NCBI GenBank assembly: GCA_965153355.1
Contig: OZ231126.1
Coordinates: 39,122,001-39,186,000, forward strand
Reading direction: 5' to 3'
Length of the DNA: 64,000 bases
DNA from: Flaccisagitta enflata
Lineage: Eukaryota > Chaetognatha > Sagittoidea > Aphragmophora
Shown: piece after piece, positions 22,803 through 37,669 of the stretch
Position numbering within the stretch: the first letter of the stretch is position 1
How the letters are laid out: the number at the start of each line of letters is the position of its first letter
The notes under the pieces: generated by a model
Told to the model about the DNA's origin: nothing
Databases searched by the model: none
The model's input: only the letters and a program-made list of their open reading frames with translations
Translations under genes and position numbers: made by a program

Positions 22803-24924
22803 TAAAAAATAAAAAAAAATTCAATTTGAATTTTTCATAATTAATTATTAAAAAAATCATAGCGCAAAAAATATTTGTTGTAGAGCATTCTGCTTAGCGC
22901 AAAATAAAAGAGAATTATCAAATTTACTTAATCTATCAATTTCGTTTGAGGGACCAATCAGCCGTAGGAGATTCCCGACTTCCTAATAAGAAAAGAAATT
23001 AGAAAAGTCAAAGACTGAACTTCAACTTTTTCTCGAAATAATTTGGAAAAAGTCGAGATCGAAGTCAAGACTTTTTGATTTCATGAAAAGAAAAGTTGTT
23101 TTCCTTTTTTTCATGAAGCGTTTGGGAAAGTTGGTAAGCTTTTGGGCCGAATGGTACTACATGAAATTAAAAAATTCAGATTCTCCAATGGAATTCTGCA
23201 GAATTCTGTGTGATTGATAGTTTTGGAGCTATGATTTTTTGAATCTTTTTTTATTTTTCCGCATTTTTCGCATTTTTCCCAAAAACGAGGAATCGAGTTA
23301 GTTGAAGTCTAATTGAACTTTGAAATGTTCCAGGTGATAATTGTGCATCCTGGCAGCACAGTCTCTCTCATTTCAACTTCAGACTCTATAAGAGGCTATG
23401 ACCGTCAGTCAAACCGTTGATCTGTTAGTCCGTCTGTCTGTCTGAGTGGAAAAGTGGAAAAACAAGGGGTCTAGATGCTTGTGTGTGGGGGTTGAGGTTG
23501 GGGTGTGGATGGGGGTTGGATGCCCTTGTCCACTTGTCCGCAACTCCTGTTTTTTCTCTCAGCATTTACGACTTTTTTCCTACGGCGATTAGCCGCATCT
23601 ATTGGTATTGATTAATGCGCAAGGCATGTCTCGGTAATTCCCGTGACCTCAATGCATAAATTTCTCGATGAGTCAAGTGATCGTCACGATGTCACATGAG
23701 ATAGTCAGAATAGCAAGAAGGGAACTTGAGTTTTAGCAGTCTTCGAGAAAATCAAGACCAAGCCCGACTAATTCTAATGTCATCGGTGGCCGGATATCCC
23801 CAGACCGTGGTGTGGTTTCGTCGACCAAAACGAGAAAATTGTAGCAATCAAGATATCATACATAAAGGATTAAGAATGTCGTACGATAATACAATCGCGT
23901 GATATTTCAACAATGTATGCAATTAATTTTCCGGCTACTAGGCGTTTGAATATCGGTCGCATTATTGACAAGAAAACACAACGAGCGAGTGCTAAAATCC
24001 ACACATTTGGGTGCGTCAATATGCATAAGGTCTTTGGATCAGCTCATCATCATCATAGAGTATGATAACATTGATTATAAGATACTTATCAATTTTTAAA
24101 AAATATTTTAATCTTTTGTTTTTTAAATGCAATTTTCGATTGTCAAACACATACATACTTGTAGCAATTCCATCTAGTTTTAGTGAAGATGGAACTCATA
24201 TAAAAAATATTTATGTAATAAAATATTCATATAACAAAATTTTCATATAAAGAAATATTCATGTATCGTAACTTATCATTCTAATAATCATCTATGTTGA
24301 TGCATAAGTAGCTACACAACAATTTATAAATTAGGAGCAAATTAAATTAAAAAAATTACAGATGAAATTTGTAAAAAAAAAAACAATATCTTAAAATAAG
24401 TGTTCAAATATTCCCTGATGGTAGGAAAGTCAACTTGGGTTGGTTCCTCGAAAGTGCGAGAGAAAATGCGATGTCGGAATTTTTTCCCTGCGTTAGAATA
24501 GATCCCATGCGACAAATATGAAAGAATATTGTTCAAATGCAATGAATTTCATTCGTTTTTGGCCAAAATCATGTCCCGGTCATTTTTTTTCTTCAAAAAA
24601 ATTGTATAAGTAATTAAAGAAATAAGGAAGCTTAGAATAAAGGGTTGTTACGGCTCAACTTGGGCGATGTGAGGTAACGTGAGCTGCATGTTATATCCCC
24701 AGAGTATGACCAATTCAAACCTGTTTTCATTTTTACTCCATGACAACGCGCGTTGACGCGATAAAAAAAAGAAAAAGCCTATGACTTTGCAAAAGCTACA
24801 ACCAAATAGTCACAAATCAACAAGGTAATCTCGTAATCAACGTTTTGTGCGCTGTCAAGATGGATCAAATCTAAGGCAAAAGTAACAAGACTCTGATATT
24901 GAAGCAACACAACTGCCACAAAAA

Positions 24925-25460
24925 AAAAAACACAACAAAGCAACAACAACAACAATGACAACAACAACAACAAGGGCATTGACAACAACAACAACAGCAA
25001 CAACAACAACAATGAACAGCAACAATAACAATGCAAACAACAACAATGCAGACAACAAAGAACAATAACATTGATAAGAACAAAAACATCAATCAAAACA
25101 ACGAGATCAATAACAATGACTACTACAGCAAATACAAAAATTATAAAAACAATAATAGCACAACAACAACAACAACAACAACAGTAACAACCACAACGAC
25201 GACAATGACAACAACAACGACAACGACGACAACGACGACAACAACGACATCAACGACAATGACGACAACGACAATGACGACAATGACAATGACAACAACA
25301 ATGACAGCAACAACAATAATGACAACAACAATAACAAAAACAACAACGACAATAACAAAAACATCAATGACAACAACAACAACAATGACAACAACAACAA
25401 CAAGGGCATTGACAACAACAACAACATTAACAACAATGACAACAACAACGAGAGAGAGGA
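24925..25460. repeat. (AAC)n-derived imperfect microsatellite
   Basis: About 530 bp of AAC, GAC and AAT triplets. The poly-Thr, poly-Leu and poly-Val frames over it are artefacts. GGGCATTGACAACAAC occurs twice (near 24,975 and 25,404), suggesting a local duplication. Confidence 0.8.
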
Positions 25461-26076
25461 GAGACAATCAGCTTCAGTGTAGTCATCATCCAGTTCTACA
25501 TGATTGTCATAGGAATTCAGCATTATTCATGGTTGGGCCTTTTCCAATCATTTGTTCAAAATTGCTGTTAGTCTTAAATGGCTTTTTTTAAATGAAAATG
25601 GGCATTTTACCTTTTCCCCCAATAAAAACAATATTTTTGGTCTTTTTGGCAAATCTTGTCCATTGATTAGCCCAAAAAGAGAGTGACAGTGGTCAAAAAA
25701 AAAAGTAGGCAGAAACACCCAATAGGGCGATTTTACAACTTTTTAGTCACAACGACATAAAACACACAAAAAAGTGTGTTACAAGGTATCAAATGAAAGT
25801 CCTTGCAATACTGCATCGACCCATACCGGTCATAAGGGGTTCGAAGAAAAAAAAATTTCTTCGTTTACATTGCTACTGATGGTAACAATCTTAACAAGAA
25901 AACCTTTGCATATTGACATACCCAATCCACACATCCACACATTCTTTTTTTACAGGAAAGCTATTGTACAAAGATTAACAAGAAAAAAAAAACACTGCAC
26001 TGTGACTTAAAAGGAAAAAAAACCTGTACGAAGATAACAACTAAGAAACATTTTGTTCAACTCCATCTTTTTTTAG

Positions 26077-26113
26077 TAGTGATGCCTACCCCTTTCACTG
26101 GAAACTTCATAAA
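26077..26113 (+). CDS. Candidate 37-nt upstream exon of gene D
   Basis: A strong acceptor ([21 protein letters not shown]) at 26076 and donor AAA|gtaagt at 26113 frame a tiny exon reading MPTPFTGNFI. It ends in phase 2, matching the phase-2 start of the next exon at 26221. It could be internal, or carry the start codon at 26082. No domain assignment is possible. Confidence 0.4.
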
Positions 26114-26220
26114 GTAAGTTTTGATGAACATTCTTGAAAAATAAAATATTTTCATTTCTAATAAAGCTGACGCTCAGAGCAGTTCTAATTGTTCTATCTG
26201 TTGCCTTGTCTTTTTTGTAG

Positions 26221-29905
<3,685 letters not shown>

Positions 29906-30360
29906 GTCTAGGGTCGCATGGATGAGAAGAATGAAACTAAAAGGAATTATGAGAAGAAGCAACAATGAAACAAAACGAAACGAAAAACCATAAAAAAAAA
30001 AAAAAAAAAAACGAGCAAGAAAAAAAGAAAGAAAAAAAAACGATAAAAAGAGAAAAAATAACAACAAAACAAGAACAAAAAACAGCAAAAAAAAACAAAA
30101 ACAAAAACAAACAAAAACAAAAACACGAAAAAATAACAACAAAAACCAGACTAGAACCAGAAAAAAAAGTAAAATTACAGCAATACAGATTATAAACCTA
30201 AAAAGGAAGAGTATTTGATGTAGAGAACTGGAAACTAAGCAAAGCATAACTAAGCATGACTAATTTGTATCCAAAGATAAACTATATTGTTTCCCGAACG
30301 AAAACAAAAAGGTAAAAGTAAGAGTAAAAAAACAAACAAAAACAAAGACAAAACCCATTT
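29906..30360. other. 3' flank of gene D, A-rich
   Basis: Simple A-rich sequence with AAC and AAAAC repeats. No consensus AATAAA near the stop codon was seen and no other gene is visible. Confidence 0.5.
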
Positions 30361-30362
30361 TT

Positions 30363-30497
30363 AGTCGCGGACACGCGACTCTACACCTTGCCGTGTCGGT
30401 CGGTCGGTCCGTTACATTTTTGAATTGCGAGCCGTTTTTGCATTACGGCTCCTGCCCAAACGTCCGCGACTGGATTGCCGTGTATCCGGCCTTGTTT
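30363..30497 (-). repeat. Hairpin-ended repeat (minus), short copy
   Basis: AGTCGCGGACACGCGACT at 30363-30380, then the reverse of the GGAC run (GGTCGGTCGGTCCGTTACA), and the 5' end GTGTATCCGGCCTTGTTT near 30,480-30,497. Confidence 0.65.
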
Positions 30498-31299
30498 CAA
30501 AAGCAAAACTGTGTAAATTTACTCTCGCCTATCTAGGCTTCAAAACTGCCTGCTGACGCGGTTGCTTCTTTCCCAAGTTTTTTTTTTCGAATGGAAGTCA
30601 CGTAAACCACTTTGAAACTGTGCCATTTACTCAGCAATCCGACTTATTATATTGTACAATTGTTGCGTATAAAATGACTATTTTTCTTCTGAGGAAGTAT
30701 GTATTAATTCTTAAAAGTGCCATTTATTATCATTACTGATAATTGCTTAAAGATATTCAACTAGACAGCCAAGCAGATTTTGCCGTCTCCGTGCTATAGC
30801 ACTAATAGCAGATTCAAATATGGCTGTTAGTTTATTGACAATTATTTGCAGAAGAAGTGTTGAAATAGTATTAAAACAGACCGACCTCATTTGGCTCTAG
30901 CCAGTCCACGACAAAGTGAAAAAAAAAGAAAGAAAAAAAATGGATAGTGCAGTGGTTACGTTGCTGCCTTGTTCGCCTGCAGGTTAGATGAGTAGAGTAG
31001 GTAATGTTGAAAAAAATTGACGGTTTGATGGTCAGCGGTATAGTAAGCTTGTCCTGCCTAAGTAGGTTGCGCTTGAAGGTGAAGGAGCTAGGAGGGAGCA
31101 GGGCGAGCCTCCCAAAGGGTAGGGGATGAGCTACAACTTAAAATTTCTAAGGCTGAAAGCGCATCTCGTTTTGAAAAAAACTCGCTTCCTGAAGTGTTGA
31201 GTGTCATTGAAGGTGCAAATCACCACTGATCTAGGCGTTCTTGGTTTTGTTCAACGCAGATTCGATTTCTCTCGCCGTCGGCTTTAACTAAACATTATC
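30498..31299. other. Unassigned intergenic sequence
   Basis: No open frame, RNA gene or tandem structure could be supported. Confidence 0.4.
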
Positions 31300-32768
31300 A
31301 TCAGACGTTCTGTTATGCCCACATATTCACAGGGGAAGGCCGGCTCGCGATTAAATTGGTACTTTATTGTATAAAAAAACAATTTCAGGTCTTGTTAAGG
31401 ATTTTCTACCTTCCCTGGAGTAACGGTTTTGGTTTTACTATCATGGGTAATAGGTAGTTGTTGGGAAAATGTCCAAATTTGGTCACTTTGGCCTCAAATT
31501 TAGGCCACTTCACTTTTTAAATCGAACCTAAAATCCATGAGATTATTAAACTAGAGCTCAAGAGCTAACCAGTGGTGCAATCCTCATGTTTTTATCTTTC
31601 TTTGTTTAGATTTGAGAGAGTTTTAAAGATGGGGCTTGAGAGGACTTTTTTGCAGCATGAAATCTGGGGGTAATTTGGACATTTTTCACATTTTTCATTA
31701 TACCGCAGCTTTGGATAGACCAATCTTTAAAAAATTGGTGACCAAATTGAAGAGTTTTTGATGCTCTAACTGATTCTGGAAAAAAATTTGGATCAATATG
31801 GCTTCCAAAAAATTTTATTCACTCTCAAAGCAGGTGAAATAAGTCAAGTTTTAATATCATTTAGGTTATTTTTCATTGAAAAACTATGCCACTTCCAAAC
31901 TGAAAATTGACTTATAATTCATGAGCAAATCAAACTGCAGCTCAAGAGCTAATCAGTGGTGCAATCAGCATATTTCTATGTTTACTCATTTACATTTTAG
32001 CGTCTTTCAAAGATGAAGGGGTATGAGGATCATTTTTGTCATTATACCCTTTAAACTTTGAAGTTTTGTCAAATCTAGACGCAGAATTGTTTTGACATGC
32101 CAATTGCACCACTGATTAGCTCTTGAGCTCTAGTTTGATTTGCTCATAAATTTCAAGTCAATTTTCAGTTTGGAAGTGGCATAATTTTTCAGTGAAAAAT
32201 AACCTAAATGACATCAAAATTTGATTTTTCTCACCTGCTTTGAGAGTAAATAAAATTTTTTGGAGGCCATATCGATCCAAAATTTTTCCAGAATCAGTTA
32301 GAGCATCAAAAACTCTTCAATTTGGTCACCAATTTTTTTAAAGATTGGTCAATCCAAAGCTGCAATATAGTGAAAAATGTGAAAAATGTCCAAATAACCC
32401 CCAGATTTCATGCTGCAAAAAAGTCCTCTCAAGCCCCATATTTAAAACTCTCCCAAATCTAAACAAATAAAGATAAAAACATGCAGATTGCACCACTGGT
32501 TAGCTCTTGAGCTCTAGTTTAATAATCTCATGGATTTCAGGTTCGATTTCAAAGGCGAAGTGGCCTCAATTTGAGGCCAAAGTGACCAAATTTGGACATT
32601 TTCCCAACAACCACCTATTACCCATGATAGTAAAACCAAAACCGTTACTCCAGGGAAGATAGAAAATCCTTAACAAGACCTGAAATTGCTTTTTGATACA
32701 ATAATGTACCAATTTAATCGCGAGCCGGCCTTCCCCTATGAATATGGGGGCATAACAGAACGTCTGAT
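31300..32768. mobile_element. 1.47-kb near-palindrome (long inverted repeat, foldback-type)
   Basis: ATCAGACGTTCTGTTATGCC at 31300 is inverted at the other end (…ACAGAACGTCTGAT, ending 32768). The arms can be followed almost throughout: GGAGTAACGGTTTTGG at ~31,416 against CCAAAACCGTTACTCC at ~32,637; GCTCAAGAGCTAATCAGTGG at ~31,941 against CCACTGATTAGCTCTTGAGC at ~32,111. The arms are ~670 bp with a few mismatches each 100 bp, around a ~120-bp loop (about 31,975-32,095). There is no ORF and no clear target duplication. A transcript would fold into a long dsRNA hairpin. Confidence 0.8.
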
Positions 32769-32834
32769 TATCATTTTCTTCCTAGGGGCCCCTAAGGGCC
32801 CCCCAAAAAAACCTTATTAAGAATTTTTTTTTTG

Positions 32835-33210
32835 GAAAAGTGGGGTGCAATCAACAGGAAATTAATTGATTTGCCGAGATGCAAAATCTTGTATTTTCAC
32901 TTTTTTTCAAAAAACTTAGAAAATTTTTGTGTTGCGCGTCAGGGACTTTGAAAAAAAATTACAAAATATTTTCTTAAAAAATGGTTTTCAAAAGTGGGGT
33001 GCAATCAATAGGAAATTGTTTTATTTGCCTAGATTAAAAATCTTGTATTTTCATTTTTTTTCAAAAAACTGAGTCATGCGTCAGGGACTTTATAAAAAAA
33101 AAATCACAAAATATTTTTTTGAAAAATGGTTTTCAAAAGTGGGGTGCAATCGATAGGAAATTGTTCTATTCGTCTAGACTCAAAATCCTGTAACCTTACA
33201 TTTTTCAAAA
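32835..33210. repeat. Three tandem copies of a ~140-bp unit
   Basis: Each copy starts near AAAAGTGGGGTGCAATC (about 32,837, 32,992 and 33,136), then AGGAAATT, a CTAGA or CGAGA word and AAAATC(T/C)TGTA, followed by T/A homopolymers. Non-coding. Confidence 0.65.
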
Positions 33211-33422
33211 AAATTTAAAAAATTTGATTGGGGGCGAGTTCAAAGAAAAAACAGAAAAAAAAATGTCGGTTTTTTTTTTACTTTTTAAGTATGAAAAAGG
33301 CCGTAACTTCTAAACTATTGATGCGATTGTCCTGAAATTTGAAATACTAGCTGACATCATGCTTCTCGATGTACGAGCTAATAATCTCGATTGTGAACCG
33401 CCGTAAAGTTGGTCACACTTCT

Positions 33423-33775
33423 TTGCCTACAAAGGGGTCAATGACCAACGCTTCCACAAATATAGAGAATTTTCTCCTTCTCCTCCTAGCAATTGGGATT
33501 TGAGCCTTGAGGCTGGGATTTGGGCTTTAAAGCTGGGATTGGGGCCACGAGGCCTGTATTGAGGCCTCCAGGCTGGGGTTTGGGGCTAGGATATAGGCCT
33601 GGATGCTGAAATTTGGGCCTCGAGCCTGGGATTTGGGACTGGATGCTGGTAATTTGGCCTTGCGGCTGCGATTTGAATCAGAGGAAGGATGTACGGAGAA
33701 GAGGAAGAAGCAAATTCCCGATATGTGTCGTGTGAAAGCAAAGGTAATCGTCTTCATAAGAGGCCGCTGCTAAAA
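33423..33775. mobile_element. Minisatellite element with degenerate inverted ends
   Basis: Tandem ~20-bp units (GGCCTGGGATTTGGG-like, about 33,490-33,680) sit between a left end AAAGGGGTCAATGACCAACG and a right end AAAGCAAAGGTAATCG..GAGGCCGCTGCT. It resembles 51,933-52,530, where the ends pair better. The ends are decayed here. Confidence 0.5.
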
Positions 33776-33959
33776 CCGAAACCTAGTTATTGAACACAAA
33801 ACATTGTAAATCTGCTCACGCCTATCTACCTCAAAAAACTGCCAGCTGACGCAGATGCTTCATTCTCAACAGCCTTTTTTTCGATACTTATCTCAGAAAA
33901 TAAAAAAAGAAAAAAAATTATCGCATGATCTAACCGGCGACTCGTTTGTCCACGGCAAA

Positions 33960-34755
33960 ATGGAAAAAATGAATGGTTTGATCTGCGTTTTCTTGGTTGT
34001 TCTTTTCCAAGTATCAATCGCTTTTTCTTCATTTCCTTGCGTCGATTATGCACCAAAAAGAGAATGTCGTTGGGCGACCCCGTGGTAACATGTGTTTGCT
34101 GTTTACCGTAGTATGTAGTATACATGAAAAGTGGAACAATATCCCTCACTATACCCAAACTGAAACAAATAAAAAAGGGCCTTGTGAACCCTCACTGACT
34201 AGTTAACACGAGCACCACTGCTAGTTTTCCATAAAACAATCTGAAAAACTTTCCTTCTCAATCTAACCCAAAAGCAAACTGCTTACCAAAAGCAGTTAGG
34301 GCAATGATTGTTACTTTTAAACCAAGATTCAACAAATCACCCAAGGGTAACATTTTCAAGAAACTAGAAACCATACCCTTAGAGGATAGAATCGAGGTCA
34401 AGCTTAATGCGACCGCCGGACATTCTAATCCAAGGTACTGAGTAGTATTCATAGCTGGGTGTTATTATCCCCATTTTGTGATACCACTGTCACGATTGTC
34501 ATCCTCTATTTTTTGCTTTTATGGTGGTCACATCAACACCAGCCTCTGACCACCTCTCACATTCTGTTATTATGATATGGCAGTTATGAATTCTGTTGTA
34601 GTTATCTCCGATATTGTCGTATCGTTAGGGCGTGTCGACATCGCCCCAACACTCTTCTGTTTTGCCGGAAAAGTTGTGGCGATTGCGTGAAAGACGCCAG
34701 TGAGCATTTGATGGATACAGTCTGCTACGACGAAACCGAATGCGGCAAATTAGGT

Positions 34756-34803
<48 letters not shown>

Positions 34804-36327
34804 AGAGGTACAGAAGCTGCAGGAGACAGAGAGGAATTGATGAAGAGGATAGGATGTAAACAATCACAGCTAGAAGGATAGCTAGACGGAGATCTATTCG
34901 AAAGACTAGTAATGGGCAGGCTTGCATTTCTTTCTTTCCTTCCAAGTAACTTACATTTAACCCTGATATTATCCGACTTGTCAAACTGTCTCAATCCTAA
35001 CTTCATGTTTACAAACGCTGAGATTGATAGACATGGAAGCGATTTCATCACCAATAATCTCATTTGCATAATGCAGTATCAATATTTCTGTTTTTTAAAT
35101 TGACAAATATTGAGACTTTACTCAATTGGAACTTATGTCAATTACTAATATGCAGCTTTAACAAAATAAACAGATAATGATAACACTTTTTATTTGCAAA
35201 AAGATCATATGGGTTTCATTATATGTGAAGTTCTAAAAAAACAGATGCATACAATGAAATCGATTATACTTTTAGAAATTTACTCAGTGATGTAATTGTA
35301 AGTCTGTCACATTTGACCAGCCCTGCGGCCCCCCAGGCTGTTAACCATGGTGTGGACTGTGGATGCGTTTACCCACTGTGTTTCGGTACCTTTGAATCGA
35401 TCCCATGTGTCGCGATCAGTCTCTTTTTTCTCCCTCTTCGTGTGTCTGTATGTCTAGCCTCTCCTCTGATGTTTTTTCACTCGCTTGCTAAGACTCTGCA
35501 CCTCGCTTTTTCCACCATTTATAGGTCTGTCCGTCGATCTGTCGGTTGGTCCGTCTGTCATATTTTACTTTCTTCTTGCTCCTCTTCGATTCTTCTTCTT
35601 CTTTTTCTTATTTTGCCTTGTCTTCCTATTCCGCGTCCCTTCCAGAGGCCCCCGCGTCCTTCCGAGTAACGGCGTTACTCGTTACTCCATAAAACGCCCG
35701 CCTGGTAATGGGATGTTATGACGTTATTGGAATGAAAGAATGTAAAGCAAAACACACAAACAGGACATCTCACAGAATATTGCAGAATACTTTTTTGTTT
35801 CGTCTTAAAATCTATAGGCAATACCGTGGACCGATGTTACGCAAGAGGCAGTCAAGGCACGTGGATGTTCACCAACTGCAAAAAACTCTGCCATTACTGT
35901 ATTCCAGGTCATCCCGGCGAAATCATCAAGACTCACCCACATTGGATGGTAAGTTTGCAAATGGCAATTTACAGTTAAACCCAGCTATGATAAAAAAAAA
36001 ACAAGAGTAATGGAAATCTGCCTTTTACATATTTGAAGTCATAGTCCCAACAACTCATTTTTAAAAAGATTCTACATTGGCAATCATACAAATCTGCCTA
36101 TAATGATAAAATGTAATAATCCTTGGACTTCCGTTATTGCGGGGTTCAACTGTAATTAATAACTGCAAACGAAATAGTCGAATCTCATTTCTTATATTGA
36201 TGGTTGCCTGTCTGCCTGTTTACCTGCTAACATGTGTAGCCATACCCAATTTTAACTCAAGTTTCATTTTTCTGTTTAGGATGAATACACGACCAAAGCG
36301 CCCTCGGCAACCACTCTTGAACAATGA
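33960..36327 (+). CDS. Gene C: small secreted two-domain ShKT protein
   Basis: Four exons: 33960-34084, 34629-34753, 35818-35948 and 36280-36327, phases 2, 1, 0, giving 142 residues. The start is set at 33960 because it directly precedes a signal peptide (LICVFLVVLFQVSIAFSS); an in-frame ATG further upstream would put basic residues before it. The first ShKT domain begins FPCVDY in exon 1 and ends CRKSCGDC in exon 2. The second starts VCYDETEC and ends CKKLCHYC. A PGHPGEIIKTHPHW tail and DEYTTKAPSA end it with TGA. Exon boundaries and phases equal the ShKT5-6 exons of A (15278-16865) and B, so C looks like a module copied out of the protease gene that acquired a signal peptide. Function unknown; ShKT proteins include channel blockers, enzymes' accessory domains and structural proteins. 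Confidence 0.8.
34085..34628. other. Gene C intron 1
   Basis: No repeat or gene stands out. Confidence 0.5.
34754..35817. other. Gene C intron 2 with (GA)n
   Basis: It starts directly with about 45 bp of GA (34,757-34,801) at the donor. A pyrimidine-rich stretch lies at 35,400-35,640. No exon is supportable. Confidence 0.5.
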
Positions 36328-36656
36328 TGCAGACAAGCAGTTATTGCAGTATTCACCCAGCCCACCGCAAAATCCTCTTCGTGATCTCCATGTTCCCAAA
36401 ATATTTCATATTTCATGTAAATTCAATATAAATTTCCGATCGTCCATTTCACATTTGTTGGCAACCAAAATTAATGTTCCCAACGTACGTATACTTCAAG
36501 CTACAATATTGATTTTCCATTTCGGCACCGTTGATTCAGCCAATCGTTTTGTCAATGTATTAACTACATGACATTGAATTAATGATCTACTACTAACTTG
36601 ATACGTATCATCGATGTGTGTATCATTGCTCTCACTGAATAATTGCTAAATAGGTT

Positions 36657-37058
36657 TTTAGTCGCTTGGTCGCGAAGATGCGTAGGTAGGTAGTCAGATC
36701 TTTCTTTCTGTCTGTCTGTTATCAATGCTAGATATTGTATGAAGCGAAATCGGCTGGAATTGTGTTTTCTGAGCAGTGTTGCTCCGACCCACCCACATCC
36801 CAACCTAGCCCCCGCCCACCCACATAGTGCCGCTGCCCACCCGCATTACTGCCTCTGGCCACCCGCATTACTGCCTCTGGCCACCCGCATTACTGCCTCT
36901 GGCCACCCGCATTACTGCCTCTGGCCACCCGCATTACTGCCTCTGGCCACCCACATAGTGCCGCTGCCCACCCGCATAACTGCCTCTGCCCAGCCCACCC
37001 GCATTACTGCCTCTGGCCACCCGGAAGCGACTACTTCTTGGTCGTGTATCCTGCCTTG
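36657..37058 (-). repeat. Hairpin-type repeat (minus) whose 5' module has expanded into a minisatellite
   Basis: AGTCGCTTGGTCGCGA near 36,659 is a decayed hairpin. The far end ACTTCTTGGTCGTGTATCC..GCCTTGG (to 37,058) is the 5' module reversed. Between about 36,786 and 37,023, a ~24-bp unit, CCACCCGCATTACTGCCTCT followed by GGCC, is repeated about ten times. The unit contains the reverse of the family's conserved GGTGGGCAGGGGC word, so the array grew from within the element. Confidence 0.6.
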
Positions 37059-37142
37059 GGCGATGTCGAGATGAGGCAGAGACAACTCATCACCAGCAGA
37101 GTAAGGGCCTTGATTTCATAGACAAGTGCCCCCAGAGCGGCG

Positions 37143-37350
37143 GAAGAAAACAAAGCCGGATATACGGCTACCCAAGTCGCGTGCGGGTGGGCAGGGGCCA
37201 TGATTTAGATCAGTGAAGCATTTGCGCAGGAGCAGTACGGTCAAAAACCCCATTAACACCGAAAAAGTAAGGTGTGACCAACGGACCGACGGACCGACGG
37301 ACCGACGGACCGACAAAGCGAGGTGTAGAGTCGCGTAGCACGCGACTAAA
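37143..37350 (+). repeat. Hairpin-ended repeat, AGTCGCG subfamily
   Basis: AACAAAGCCGGATATACGGC, AGTCGCGTGCGGGTGGGCAG, a GACCGACG run, ACAAAGCGAGGTGTAG, and the end AGTCGCGTAGCACGCGACT at 37329-37347 (7-bp stem, 5-nt loop). A second partial 5' module (GAGTCGCGTTCGGGTGGACA) follows at about 37,373. Confidence 0.7.
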
Positions 37351-37669
37351 AAGCTGGATACTCGACTGCTTGAGTCGCGTTCGGGTGGACAGGGGCAGCA
37401 CCGCAGAAAAGGCTCAGGGGCAGTGTTGCTTAAAACGCAAAATTTTATCCACGGTCCGAGAGAATTTTCAACCAACGAGCCAAATGGAATATTTCATAAA
37501 ATCTCCAAAAGAAGCTCATCAGCTTGTTAACATGACGGATGGTCTTTTAAAAATCTGAACAGTATCTGGGTCCGCGACGGAAGGGGGTTAAAGATCACCA
37601 ATTCCGTAAGATCGCTATGACCGAAAGATCGCTAACCCTGTAAGTTTGCTAAAACTATAAGTATTTACA

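Larger units (their letters stand above)
21567..26076. other. Intergenic or gene D intron: mostly unassigned A/T-rich sequence
   Basis: Besides the repeats listed separately (21,890-22,090; 22,369-22,802; 24,925-25,460), no gene is supportable. The N-terminal exons of gene D could lie here or further upstream. A pyrimidine-tract acceptor at about 25,960 opens a frame containing AIVQRLTRK, but it reaches a stop with no donor. Short repeat words with AAAAGTCGTA occur near 22,260 and 23,575. Confidence 0.45.

Noticed and set aside
25960-26010. Possible kinase beta-3 exon of gene D (frame with AIVQRLTRK)
   Set aside because: A good acceptor but no donor before the stop, and no clear glycine-loop or Lys-Glu context.
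33855-33959. Upstream in-frame ATG as the start of gene C
   Set aside because: It would place a Lys-rich stretch before the signal peptide; the ATG at 33960 gives a normal secretory start.
33960-36327. Calling gene C a venom toxin
   Set aside because: ShKT domains occur in many non-toxic proteins, and its exons are shared with proteases; no sequence evidence for channel block or toxicity.
36739-37074. Repetitive His/Pro/Ala frame as a protein with tandem repeats
   Set aside because: It reads through the minisatellite inside an interspersed repeat; no start context or conserved frame.
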